A stretch of DNA of 64,000 nucleotides from Ascarosepion bandense (lineage: Eukaryota > Mollusca > Cephalopoda > Sepiida > Sepiidae): the NCBI GenBank assembly GCA_037127315.1, contig JBBBDQ010001918.1, positions 6,244,001 through 6,308,000 of the forward strand. Direction: 5' to 3'. The translations under genes were made by a program, and so were the position numbers. Positions 1 through 8,850 of the stretch are shown piece by piece (position 1 is the stretch's first letter; every line of letters starts with the position of its first letter). The notes under the pieces were generated by a model that searched no databases, was not told the DNA's origin, and was given only the letters and a program-made list of their open reading frames with translations.

Positions 1-148
1 GTCATCGCACCTGCTTTCTATTGTTCCTTTCTAACTAGTTTGTACTCCTCACTCTTTTCTAATTCATCTTTTTACATTTATGTAACCCCCTGCACATCAG
101 TGGCGTTTCTGCCTTGCTCGGGGTGAAATGATTAAAAAAAAAAAAAAT
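1..148 (+). mobile_element. LINE-B 3' terminal fragment
   Basis: This is the 3' end of a LINE-B retrotransposon cut by the window edge. The diagnostic tail is a CCCCCTGCACATCAGTGGC-like block, then CCTTGCTCGGGGTGAAATG and a run of 14 A (134-147). The same tail closes the other LINE-B copies in the window on both strands. No coding sequence remains here. The shared tail fits 3'-primed target reverse transcription with strong 5' truncation. Confidence 0.75.
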
Positions 149-469
149 TTCAATTTAACTTTAAAATAACTTTGAGTATGATAATACTATCTATTTCAGT
201 TCAGAGTGCATTATTAATTCTCAATTTTTCCTAATCTCTTAATTTGTAAAAAAAAATAATATCTATTTAATGAATATTATATAATGATACAAAAGAAATT
301 ATTGGATCTATGTAAGTTAGCGGATATTTTTTCATGAAGAATTATTTTTAACTATATTCTAAGGTGAACATTTTACGATGTTTACATATGAAATTTATTT
401 CATTACGTTTATTTAATAGATTTTTATTCTTAGGAAATTTAATTGAGTAGATATTCTGTACTTACCTAA

Positions 470-473
<4 letters not shown>
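149..473. other. AT-rich DNA, nothing recognised
   Basis: AT-rich sequence with short A and T runs. I see no coding potential, RNA gene or repeat family member. Confidence 0.5.

Positions 474-530
<57 letters not shown>
474..530. repeat. (TA)n microsatellite
   Basis: Uninterrupted AT dinucleotide tract of about 56 bp. It lies 5' of the inverted-repeat element at 585-882. Confidence 0.97.
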
Positions 531-533
<3 letters not shown>

Positions 534-584
534 ACGGAAATTAACAAAATTTAACGAAACTTGGTTATAAGCAACGAACAATTT

Positions 585-882
585 GTAATGAATTATTTTG
601 GACATTATTTTTACCGATACTCGTATTTAAGTACATATTGTTTTTATTAAACAGTATTTTATATTTATATCTACCGGCCTGATTATTTCACGATAAATTT
701 TTATTGCGAAAATGTGTGCCATCCAGAAGGACTCGAACCTGCGACCCCTATTTACATAGGGGAAGCTACCATTTGATCTGGTACTGTCTTAACCACTCGA
801 CCATGAATAGCCTCTTGATCAGACGAGAATATCTACTTAAATACGAGTATCGGTAAAAATAATGTCCAAAATAATTCATTAC
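585..882. mobile_element. 298-bp element with perfect 48-bp terminal inverted repeats and an internal tRNA-like gene
   Basis: Positions 585-632 and 835-882 are perfect reverse complements over 48 bp; the outer end reads GTAATGAATTATTTTGGAC. The right end touches a (TA)n tract. The interior holds a class II tRNA-like sequence on the minus strand (718-810). The layout is that of a MITE or foldback element. No transposase is present and no target duplication is obvious. A related but more divergent sequence follows at 901-1090. What mobilises it is unknown. Confidence 0.75.
718..810 (-). tRNA. class II (Ser-like) tRNA-related sequence, probably a pseudogene or repeat module
   Basis: The minus strand folds as a tRNA with a long variable arm. 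The acceptor is CTATTCA against TGGATGG (7 pairs, 2 of them G-U). The D arm is GTC/GAC around GAGTGGTTAA, the anticodon stem TACCA/TGGTA with a 7-nt loop GATCAAA, the variable arm CCCCTATGTAAATAGGGG, and the T arm contains GGTTCGAGTCC, which doubles as the B box. The loop lacks the usual U33, so a working anticodon is doubtful. It lies inside an inverted-repeat element and a relative sits nearby, which favours a tRNA-derived repeat over a housekeeping gene. Confidence 0.55.
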
Positions 883-900
883 ATATATATATATATATAT
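883..900. repeat. (TA)n
   Basis: Short AT tract separating the 585-882 element from its divergent relative. Confidence 0.9.
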
Positions 901-1090
901 TTAAAACTCTACTGGCCTGAATATTTTTGAGAAATTTTGTTATGAAAATATATATCATTCGGCAGGTTTCGAACCTGCGACTCCTAACAACATAGGAGAA
1001 GCCATCATATTTTCATAAAATTTCTCAAAAAATATACTGGCTAGTAAATTTACACGTATAAATATACTGTTTAATAAAGAAATATATTTA
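901..1090 (-). repeat. divergent relative of the tRNA-bearing element
   Basis: The flanks resemble 640-720 (CTACTGGCCTGA against CTACCGGCCTGA). On the minus strand 955-1008 keeps the 3' half of the tRNA-like part: a variable arm TCCTATGTTGTTAGGA and a perfect T arm GCAGGTTCGAAACCTGC. The 5' tRNA half is lost. It shows that the tRNA-bearing sequence is a repeat family, not a single locus. Confidence 0.6.
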
Positions 1091-1132
1091 TTCAAATGAG
1101 AGTTTCTATTAAAAATAATATTCAAATTTCTG

Positions 1133-1250
1133 CCGAGCACCCAAAGCTCAAAGGTAGAATCGTCGATTGACGCTAATTCGGTCGAGTTTCAATCCTGGGT
1201 TAAAAGCAATCGGAGTCTAACCTTACTGCTAAGCTGGCGGGTATAATGAC
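1133..1250 (+). mobile_element. SINE-B copy 1 (tRNA-derived, partial)
   Basis: The A-box-like start CAAAGCTCAAAGG and B-box-like GAGTTTCAATCCTGG are followed by AAAAGCAATCGGAGTCTAAC. It aligns along its length with the copy at 1285-1424 but loses the 3' AACAGATCTGTCTGCGGAT block. Confidence 0.65.
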
Positions 1251-1284
1251 AATATATACGCTAAAAAGTTTGCCTTCTTCTACC

Positions 1285-1424
1285 GAACGCCTATAGCCCA
1301 GAGGCAGAATCGCCGACTGACGCCAATTCGGTCGGGTTTCAATCCTGGGTTAAAAGCAATCGGAGTCTAACCGTACTGATGAGCTGTGATACAGCGAAAC
1401 AGATCTGTCTGCGGATAACTATAT
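1285..1424 (+). mobile_element. SINE-B copy 2 (tRNA-derived)
   Basis: The head contains TAGCCCAGAGG (A-box-like) and GGGTTTCAATCC (B-box-like). The 3' part ends in AACAGATCTGTCTGCGGATA and runs directly into (TA)n, which seems to be its usual tail. Minus-strand copies lie at 24732-25166. A tRNA-derived pol III promoter is inferred from the boxes. Confidence 0.7.
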
Positions 1425-1602
1425 ATATATATACCCTCTTGTTCATTATTATGGTTTCTTTTTTTTTTTTTTTTTTTTTAGATCTAACCGTGTCCATGAT
1501 AAGTTTTCGAGATACTTGTTACTATCATTTTGTGTTCCCTGTAATGGTGTATATTTGTATTTTTGTTTACCACGTCGACAATTTGTAAAAGTATGCTCAG
1601 TT

Positions 1603-1616
1603 ATATATATATATAT
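1603..1616. repeat. (TA)n
   Basis: Short AT tract abutting the foldback palindrome at 1618. Confidence 0.9.
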
Positions 1617-1617
1617 T

Positions 1618-1760
1618 AGTTAATAGCTAACCTAAAGAGCCAGCGAACCTACCAAGGTTTCACCTAACGGATCTTCAGCGAAGGTTGGCCCAACCTTCCC
1701 TGAAGATCCGTTAGGTGAAATCTTGGTAGGTTCGTTGGCTCTTTAGGTTAGCTATTAACT
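1618..1760. repeat. foldback palindrome, 70-bp arms and 3-nt loop
   Basis: Arms 1618-1687 and 1691-1760 are reverse complements with about three mismatches around a 3-base centre. Outer ends are AGTTAATAGCTAACC and its complement. The arm contains GAGCCAGCGAACCTACC and ACGGATCTTCAG, matched in modified form in the palindrome at 4038-4203, so the two form a family. One side abuts (TA)n. This is probably a foldback or MITE-type element; no transposase is present. Confidence 0.8.
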
Positions 1761-1924
1761 TTGTTTGCTCTACTTGCGTATTGAGCGTTTTTTTTTTTTG
1801 TTTTAGGCTACTCCTCTCGGGTTTTTCTCTTTGGGCCATATACTTTGACTGATGTTCAAGTGCTTAGCTCGTTTTTTTTTATTACCGTTTTTTCCTTAGA
1901 AACGGGTATGACGGTAATTTTACA

Positions 1925-1927
<3 letters not shown>

Positions 1928-1976
<49 letters not shown>

Positions 1977-1983
1977 TATATAT
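1928..1983. repeat. (TA)n microsatellite
   Basis: About 55 bp of AT dinucleotides with one interruption near the 3' end. Confidence 0.95.
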
Positions 1984-2154
1984 GAACTGGAAATATTTTA
2001 GTTATTTTTCTGTTTCTTTTATGTTTCTTATTATTTGTTTGACTTCGCTTGCCGATGGATTTTTATAAAAAAAACAACAAATTTATTGTACTTATTTGCA
2101 ACAGCACCATTGGAGATTTGATTATTGTTTTTCTTGTTTGTCATAATTATTTCC

Positions 2155-2157
<3 letters not shown>

Positions 2158-2194
<37 letters not shown>
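2158..2194. repeat. (TA)n microsatellite
   Basis: AT dinucleotide tract of about 37 bp. Confidence 0.95.
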
Positions 2195-2199
<5 letters not shown>

Positions 2200-3030
2200 G
2201 CTCTACTCATTTTCGATATCTAAATTTTAATTTTAATTCCTAAAAATAAAATTTTTTCTTGAAATTATTTTTTGTTTTAATTGAAAACTAAATGATTAGA
2301 TTTACTATCTACAGAAAGCAAAATACTTTCGTGTATTTCAAACAGAAATTATATTGATTGGAATCTTAAATTTTGAAATTTTTTTTAATCTTTCAATTTT
2401 TCGGCCATTTTTAAACCATCGACACATTTGTAAACAAAAGTTAATTCACGGTTGTTCAAAATATTGCAAAAATAAAATATTTGATGCTAAATTAATCTTA
2501 TTTACACAAGTATTACTCATTTATAGCGTGGAATTTAGAATAAAAATATTTCTTAATCCCCGAGTTGAACTTTTTGACCTGTCCGCCGTATTTCGAATGT
2601 GTTGACAGGTTGTCAGATGAGAGGTAAAATAAGTGTATGGCGATTACAAGTAATTGTACTTTTTTTTCCGGTAAGGAAAGAAACTTTTAAACACATGACT
2701 TTTAATATACACTTAGAATTTGCAATACAAAAAAAAACCTTCAAATACACAAAAAAGTCATTTTTTTTTAATAAGGAGGCACAACAATTTACATTAAACT
2801 TTTAATTTTCAATTAGTAAATATAGTCTTTGCTTAAAAATTTTCTAAACTAACTTTAACAACCTTTGAAGTATTTTAAAATATTTTTGAAAATTTACAAA
2901 TTATTAAATTTTAAAAAATGGAAACAAGTCTTTTATTTCGAGTATGTGTCTTATTCACTAATCAGTGAAAAAACTTAAAGTGAAAAATGTTAGATTAAAG
3001 ACACATTTCTTACGGGTTTTATTTATTCTT
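2195..3030. other. AT-rich DNA, nothing recognised
   Basis: Strongly AT-rich with T and A runs. The short frames present have no recognisable protein character. Confidence 0.5.
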
Positions 3031-3033
3031 TCA

Positions 3034-3046
3034 CATATATATATAT

Positions 3047-3096
<50 letters not shown>

Positions 3097-3097
3097 T

Positions 3098-3132
<35 letters not shown>
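3034..3132. repeat. two (TA)n tracts split by GTACTGGA
   Basis: AT tracts at 3034-3092 and 3101-3132 are separated by GTACTGGA. This is the mirror of TCCAGTAC at the start of the Tc1-like element, so the end of a related element may have been lost into the AT tract. Confidence 0.8.
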
Positions 3133-3134
<2 letters not shown>

Positions 3135-3135
<1 letters not shown>

Positions 3136-3624
3136 AGTACTATGCAAAAGTATTAGGACAAGAATAAGCAATTTTGTTTGATTAACTCAAAAAATGCTTT
3201 AACAAGAAAAAATACTTGTTACAAAATAAATTTAATATTTAGTAAAATAGCCTTTTGCTTCCTTCTGTCAGCCATTGACATCCAAAGCTTCTTCAATGTA
3301 TCTAATGTTATCTCCTGCCAAGCAGTTTGTATTTGTTCCCAAAGTGTGTCTTGTGAAGTAACATTAAATTTATCAATTCGAGAGGCGGAAATAAGAAAAA
3401 AGTCAGTCATATCCAAGGATAATTGAATAATGAGTAGTTTCAAAATAACATGTTTAATAGAAAATAGGAAAAATTAAATATAACTGTTTTTTAATACATT
3501 TCTTTTACACCTAATTTAAATAATCAATATTTATTAGCAATTTACTTGGCTTTTCACCCTGTATTTGAATTTCAGTAAGGTTTTTAGGAAAATCACTCCT
3601 GTTCTAATACTTTTGTACACTACC
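3135..3624 (-). mobile_element. Tc1/mariner-type element, internally deleted
   Basis: The left end CAGTACTATGCAAAAGTATT is the inverted counterpart of the right end at 3589-3624 (CTAATACTTTTGTACACTACC). The element is bordered by TA-rich DNA, the usual Tc1/mariner target. It encloses a minus-strand transposase C-terminal remnant. Its length is far below that of an autonomous element. Confidence 0.7.
3219..3443 (-). pseudogene. Tc1-like transposase C-terminal remnant
   Basis: The minus-strand frame contains TLWEQIQTAWQEITLDTLKK followed by LWMSMADRRKQKAI. This has the spacing of the Tc1 transposase C-terminus, where a tryptophan helix is followed by a conserved SM..R motif. The catalytic DDE core is absent. 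The family match comes from motif recognition only. It is enclosed by inverted repeats of the same element. Confidence 0.65.
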
Positions 3625-3723
3625 GGTAGTGTGCGAAAGTGTTAGGACAGGGGTGATTTTAAAATTTATTTTGATGCCTCACAAAAGATAAAATAGTTCT
3701 TGCTCTAATACTTTTACACAGTA

Positions 3724-3725
<2 letters not shown>
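3589..3725. mobile_element. back-to-back Tc1-type ends (36-bp palindrome plus a 101-bp mini element)
   Basis: Positions 3589-3624 and 3625-3660 form an inverted repeat centred on ACCGGT, differing mostly by transitions. From 3625 a second short element runs to 3725, where its other end GCTCTAATACTTTTACACAG also matches the left end at 3135. Two elements thus share a junction with no spacer. (TA)n follows. Confidence 0.65.

Positions 3726-3778
<53 letters not shown>
3726..3778. repeat. (TA)n microsatellite
   Basis: AT dinucleotide tract of about 53 bp directly after the Tc1-type terminus. Confidence 0.95.
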
Positions 3779-3781
<3 letters not shown>

Positions 3782-4037
3782 CAAAATAATAACTAAATAG
3801 ACTCTGTAAGTATGTAGGCTGTAAATTTATACTAAGATAAACCTAAAAAAAAACCGCTAACAAACAGAACCTAATTCCGTTATTATCCGGTGCACTGAGG
3901 CGTAGGATAAATGGGGAGAAAAAAAGATTCAATACTCCGCAGTAAAGAAAAAAAAAACCCAAACGGAACCAACCACAAGAAAAAGTGCTCGATACAAAGT
4001 ACAAAAAAAGATATACAAAAGTAGAGCAAAGACACAC

Positions 4038-4203
4038 AAAAATCTAAAGCGAGCCAAAACCTACCGCGGTTTCAGACTACGGATCGTCAGGGCAACTTTG
4101 CCCTGACGATCCGTAGTGTGAAACCGCGGTAGGTTTTGGCTCGCTTTCCCTGACGATCCGTAGTGTGAAACCGCGGTAGGTTTTGGCTCGCTTTAGATTT
4201 TTT
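4038..4203. repeat. foldback palindrome with a duplicated right arm
   Basis: The left arm (about 4039-4095) pairs with 4098-4147, and the right arm is then repeated at 4148-4203. The second right arm extends further (AGATTTTTT) and pairs with the outer left end AAAAATCTAAAGC. Shared words with the palindrome at 1618-1760 (GAGCC, ACCTACC, ACGGATC.TCAG) show common descent. (TA)n follows on the right. Confidence 0.8.
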
Positions 4204-4207
4204 TCGT

Positions 4208-4232
4208 GTATATATATATATATATATATATA
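4208..4232. repeat. (TA)n
   Basis: AT tract between the foldback and the next inverted-repeat element. Confidence 0.9.
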
Positions 4233-4238
4233 CTACCG

Positions 4239-4573
4239 GCCATTATTAGGCCACCCCAGTTTAAAACAAATGATGTATTTCATAGTATTTTTAGTATTTA
4301 TAGCCAAATGAAAATAGAATATTTCTATTGTTATTATTATTTTGCAAAATTTTACAAGGCAGCCAGGAAGCCTTTGCTTCGGACAACCAATAAGAAAAGA
4401 CTAGCATGAGGAAGAGATAACCAGAACAGTTCATTTGATGTGCATATTATTACGCAATATTAAAAGAAGACATTTTATTTTCATTTAGAATTATCCACTT
4501 GGCGATAAATACTAAAAATAATATGAAATGCATCATTTCTTTAAAAAAATTGGGGTGGCCTAATAATTATGGC
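4239..4573 (+). mobile_element. Tc1-like internally deleted element with about 70-bp imperfect terminal inverted repeats
   Basis: The left end GCCATTATTAGGCCACCCCA mirrors the right end TGGGGTGGCCTAATAATTAT. Homology continues inward through a TAGTATTTAT block on each side. (TA)n lies on both flanks. Inside (about 4350-4410) a plus-strand frame reads FYKAARKPLLRTTNKKRLA, resembling the AARKPLL..NKKRRLAWA region of Tc1 transposases, then breaks. It is a non-autonomous deletion derivative. Confidence 0.7.
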
Positions 4574-4574
4574 T

Positions 4575-4600
4575 ATTATATATATATATATATATATATA
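4575..4600. repeat. (TA)n
   Basis: AT tract flanking the right end of the Tc1-like element. Confidence 0.9.
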
Positions 4601-5320
4601 CACGCACAAATAAAAGATATGGCGTAGTCATGTAAGAACACTTAGAAGATACTCGAGGAAACACGTGATGATGTAACTGATACCTGTGTGATAATATAAG
4701 CGTTCATGTTACTCTCAGCACTAAAATAAGCAAACCAACGTTTGGAAAGCTAAAGATAATAACAAACGGACTCGTTTTACAAATGTCTGATCCAGGAGTC
4801 ATATTCTTGACAGGTAGCATGTTCGACTTTCAGACTAATTTTCACTTAAGCGAGTTTTGATGGCTGCTGATTCACGGCAAATTTAATGGCCGATGAGAAT
4901 CAGTTCTGATACCGAGCTGCTTTTACTCGTAAAATCGTCGTCAAAGGCTGATGCTTGCGTGATTCGAAACTCAAAAGCCGCCGTCTCAATTTACATACCA
5001 TCAACTTTCCTTGATCTAAACATACACACCATAAACACTGCAGGAGTTGAATTCTTCTCAACACTGGCGTTGTCTTCTTTCAGTCCCTTCTAATTCCTGT
5101 TCTGAAAACGATTTATATAAGCTATTTAGATCGGTTATGCGTTGTTTTCACCGTTCCCTTGAGCTTTCAATTAGTCTTGAGAGTTTCAAACTTTCCAAGC
5201 CATCTTTCCACATAATAAATCCTAGAAATCTCAGTTGTGTTTTACTGAGGTTATATATGTTTTTTTTATTTCAATTTTCATAAAATTTCAACGTTGCTCA
5301 GTCTAAAGTATTCTTTGTAT
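4601..5320. other. no recognised feature
   Basis: Mixed-composition sequence. Two overlapping short plus-strand frames (4893-5093 and 5047-5283) have no recognisable domain. I see no RNA gene or repeat match to the rest of the window. Confidence 0.45.
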
Positions 5321-5324
5321 CCTT

Positions 5325-5468
5325 CTGCAAACCCAGATTTATTTGTCTATACTTCTGAGATAAGGTAGTATTTAAGTTATTTACATTGTTCAAACAGTTG
5401 TCCTCATTTTTCTTGCCAGGTGTACGACTTTTCGGCCGTTTTCAACTCAGGCCTTCTTCGTGAGCTAG
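5325..5468 (-). mobile_element. SINE-D 3' module, inverted fragment
   Basis: The minus strand carries GGCCGAAAAGTCGTACACC and TGAGGACAACTG, then a GTCTATACTTCTGAGAT-type block. This is the unit that is tandemly repeated at 57570-58196. It abuts a plus-strand SINE-D copy, giving an inverted pair. Confidence 0.6.
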
Positions 5469-5477
5469 GAATATACA

Positions 5478-5780
5478 CTAGGCCATGAGTTCTTTAGGCG
5501 TTGTTTAGTTCCAGTCACTTGAGCCAAAGAGTTGTGTGTTCAATACTTGGCTGAAGCAGTGGTGAAGAAATAACTTAGAGAGTTGAGTTAAAGGGAGGTA
5601 ACTACATGACATCCAGAAGTGGAATCAAACAATAACATACAGAAATAAAGGGTTCGGTTAAAAAATGAAGGGTTTAGTTCACTTGAAGAAGGCCGGAGCA
5701 TACAACGACCGAAAAGTGGTAAACATGCTATGAAGCTTAGGACAACAGTTCGAGCACTGTAAATAATATAACCAGATTCC
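5478..5780 (+). mobile_element. SINE-D copy (tRNA-derived)
   Basis: The head has TTAGGCGTTGTTTAGTTCC (A-box-like) and GTGTGTTCAATACTTGG (B-box-like). The body has GGAGGTAACTACATGAC, ATAAAGGGTTCGGTT and GAAGAAGGCCGGAGC. It matches the cluster at 56660-57620. No coding role is apparent. Confidence 0.6.
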
Positions 5781-5921
5781 TGTTTCAGTGTCTTTTCATC
5801 ATCCATGATTCACTGCCATATAAGAATAGAGATATTACGTAGCTGTTCAGAATTGTTTTCTAAGTTTCACACGGAATAGTTTATGTTAAAAATTCCAACT
5901 AAATGTCGAGGATACTACAAC

Positions 5922-6251
5922 GGAACAGGTCAGTCAGTCAGTTAAGTGCCATACATGATACACGCTTGGGCGATCATGTCTCTCTCGAGACATGACTGAC
6001 TGGGCAGAAGATTATCCCGCAGTAGGTTGCCATTAGCTTTCTGCGGTCGACTGATTCCCATCCAAGACTATAGAACCCAATCTGTCCTGTTATTTAAACC
6101 ATAACTGGAAGGAAGAAACGGATTAATACCTTTCCCAAGGGTATTTGCGCGTAAGTGAAGCCAATGAATTCAGCTGGAATTCGAACTCAACTCCCCGATT
6201 TCTCGTTCCGAGCCGATATCCAATGCACCACAACACACATCCGGAACAGGT
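5922..6251. repeat. target-site duplication around SINE-A
   Basis: GGAACAGGT occurs at 5922-5930 and again at 6243-6251, exactly bounding the SINE-A copy. A 9-bp direct repeat of this kind is expected from LINE-assisted SINE insertion. Confidence 0.75.
5931..6242 (-). mobile_element. SINE-A, nearly full-length monomer
   Basis: Read on the minus strand, it starts GGATGTGTGTTGTGGTGCAT with a tRNA-like head (A-box-like TGGTGCATTGG, B-box-like GAGTTCGAATTCC). The body follows with TACCCTTGGGAAAGG, GGGTTCTATAG and GCAACCTACTGCGGGATAAT. It ends CACTTAACTGACTGACTG. A hairpin lies near the 3' end. A GGAACAGGT target duplication flanks it, and LINE-A coding sequence lies directly to its right. Confidence 0.85.
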
Positions 6252-6365
6252 ACAGAACATTAAATAACCTAGAAGTGTTCTGAGAGGGGATGGAAAGAGC
6301 GACAATGAGATCCGAATCAGGATCAGCATGGCCAATGACGCATTTCAAAAGCTAAGAGTATTGAG
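6245..6365 (+). pseudogene. LINE-A ORF2 fragment upstream of the minisatellite
   Basis: The plus strand translates in pieces to DGKSDNEIRIRISMANDAFQ then KLRVLRDRN. This is the LINE-A stretch found elsewhere as EIRRRIGMAKDAFQKLSKVL followed by RNRKISLETK. The reading runs straight into the 31-bp minisatellite, whose unit is the next piece of the same coding sequence. The product would be the region after the reverse transcriptase domain. It is broken. Confidence 0.75.
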
Positions 6366-8155
6366 AGACAGGAATCTATTGGAGACAAGTATTGAGAGAC
6401 AGGAATCTGTTGGAGACAAGTATTGAGAGACAGGAATCTATTGGAGACAAGTATTAAGAGACAGGAATCTATTTAGGAGACAAGTATTGAGAGACAGGAA
6501 GCTATTGGAGACAAGTATTGAGAGACAGGAATCTATTGGAGACAAGTATTGAGAGACAGAATCTATTGGAGACAAGTATTGAGAGACAGGAATCTATTGG
6601 AGACAAGTATTGAGAGACAGGAAGCTATTGGAGACAAGTATTTAAGAGACAGATACAACTGGAGACAAGTACTGAGAGACAGGAATCTATTGGAGACAAG
6701 TATTAGAGAGACAGGAATCTATTGGAGACAAATGAGAGACAGGGAATCTATTGGAGACAAGTAAGAGACAGGAATCTATTGGAGACAAGTATTAAGAGAC
6801 AGGAATCTATTGGAGACAGTATTGAGAGACAGATATATTGGAGACAAGTATTAAGAGACAGGAATCTATTGGAGACAAGTTTTGAGAGACAGGAATCTAT
6901 TGGAGACAAGTATTGAGAGACAGGAATCTATTGGAGACAAGTATTAAGAGACAGGAATCTATTGGAGACAAGTATTGAGAGACAGGAATCTATTGGAGAC
7001 AAGTATTAAAGAACAGGAATCTGAATGAAGTAGTAAGAGACAGGAATCTGTGGAGACAAGTATTGAGAGACAGGAATATATTGGAGACAAGTATTAAGAC
7101 AGAATCTATTGGAGACAAGTATTGAAGACAAGATCTATTGGAACTGATATTAAAGACAGGAATCTATTGGAGACAAGTATTGAGAGACAGGAATCTATAG
7201 AATGAAATGTAGGGGTGAGGAATCTATTGGAGACAAGTATTAAGAGGCCAGAGATCTCTGTGGGGCCAAGTATTGAGAGACAGGAATCTATTGGAGACAA
7301 ATGTAGAAGGTGAGTCTGTGGGGCAAGTATTGAGAGACAGGAATCTGTGGGAGACAAGTATTAAGAGACAGGAATCTATTGGAGACAAGTATTGGGAAAC
7401 GAGATCTAGTAGGTGAAGTATTGAGGTAGAGATGTGGAGACAGTATTAAGAGACAGGAATCTATTGGAGACAAGTATTGAGAGACAGGAATCTATTGGAG
7501 GCAAGTAAATGACAGGAATCTATTGGAGACAAGTAATAAGAGACGAGTCTATTGGGAGCAAATATTGAGAGACAGGAATATATTGGAGACAAGTATTAGG
7601 AGACAGAATCAACTGAGGTGTCTGAGTAAGGCAGGTAGACAGGACAGGACATTAGACAAATGTTAAATGACAGAGATGTGGCGTTAGTGTGAGTGAGAAT
7701 CTGTAAAGACAGTAATAAAGTGACAGTGTAGACAGTATGGTAGTCATGAATTGACACAGTAGAGTATTGGAGTGTGTAGAGAAGAATCTAATAGGTAGAA
7801 ATGAACAGAGCTGAATTGAGACAATTAAAGTAGAATATTGGAGACTTAAGTATTGAAGACAGGAATATGTTGAACAGTAAAACAGAACAGGAATATATTG
7901 GAGACAAGTATTAAGAGACTGGAATCTATTGGAGAGAAGTATTGAGAGACAGGAATCTATTGGAGACAAGTATTGAGAGACAGGAATCTATTGGAGACAA
8001 GTATTAAGAGACAGGAATCTATTGGAGACAAGTATTGAGAGACAGGAATCTATTGGAGACAAGTATTGAGAGACAGGAATCTATTGGAGACAAGTACTGA
8101 GAGACAGGAATCTATTGGAGACAAGTATTAAGAGACAGGGATCTATTGGAGAGAA
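6355..8155 (+). repeat. 31-bp minisatellite derived from LINE-A coding sequence
   Basis: About 1.8 kb of tandem units, each GAGAGACAGGAATCTATTGG plus AGACAAGTATT, alternating ATTGAGAGA and ATTAAGAGA forms. Units are well conserved at both ends and degraded between about 7000 and 7900. One unit corresponds to LINE-A VLRDRNLLET, and the flanks supply the codons before (MANDAFQKL) and after (RVLDCYV). Because 31 is not a multiple of 3 the frame shifts each unit, so no long protein results. Confidence 0.9.
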
Positions 8156-8450
8156 AGGAAAGAGTACTGGACTGTTATGTCATCTGTCCTCTTAAAGGCA
8201 GCAAATGATGGACAATCTTCTCAAAGATGAAGAAAAGACTTGAAGCGACAAAAATGTGGATCTGCAGAACACACCTAATGAGGAAAGAGGGCTTGGAAAA
8301 TCAGATAATCACAAGACAAAGAAAGATATAGAGGGGAAGCAGCGAGATACCTACTAGATGGGTTTGATAAGGAATGGGGGCAAGTGAAATCTAGAAATCC
8401 ATGATCGTCTACGTCCTGAAAGAACACGGCACATAAAGAAGATGAATGGC
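8156..8450 (+). pseudogene. LINE-A ORF2 C-terminal fragment
   Basis: Broken frames give ERVLDCYVICPL, MKKRLEATKMWICRTHLMRK and, at the end, MIVYVLKEHGT just before ACATAAAGAAG. This matches the C-terminal part of LINE-A seen at 14601-15290, which ends YVLKGQST. LINE-A belongs to the non-LTR retrotransposons often labelled endonuclease-reverse transcriptase; I cannot fix the clade. Several hundred bases of the normal spacing are lost. Confidence 0.7.
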
Positions 8451-8850
8451 TTGCTTAACTTTTGCTAACTATCATTCGCTATATTAATGCAGCTACAGAT
8501 TTTGAAATAGTCAGATAAACCACTTCCTTTTTACTTTTTTATGTATTTTCGTTGATTTGGAGTTTTCACTATTATGGGCTGTCCTTTCCTGCCAACTGCA
8601 TACGCTATCTTTTTATAATTGATAATTAGTCCTTTTTTCTCGCTTTCCTTTACTACCATCTGTTGGTGTGCTTGTGGTTCCCTTTAGATGTTGTCAATCA
8701 ACACTGTGTCATATTTATATTTTATATAGTTAAGATTATGCCCGCCAATAATGCATCCAGATAGTATTACTAATTCTCACAGGATCGCCCCTTTGTTAAG
8801 CTTAAAACCCCTGTATCTGTATATTTACATATGCATATATATATAAATAA
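8451..8850. other. no recognised feature
   Basis: AT-rich DNA after the LINE-A end. It may include LINE-A 3' untranslated sequence, but no repeat match is clear. Confidence 0.4.
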
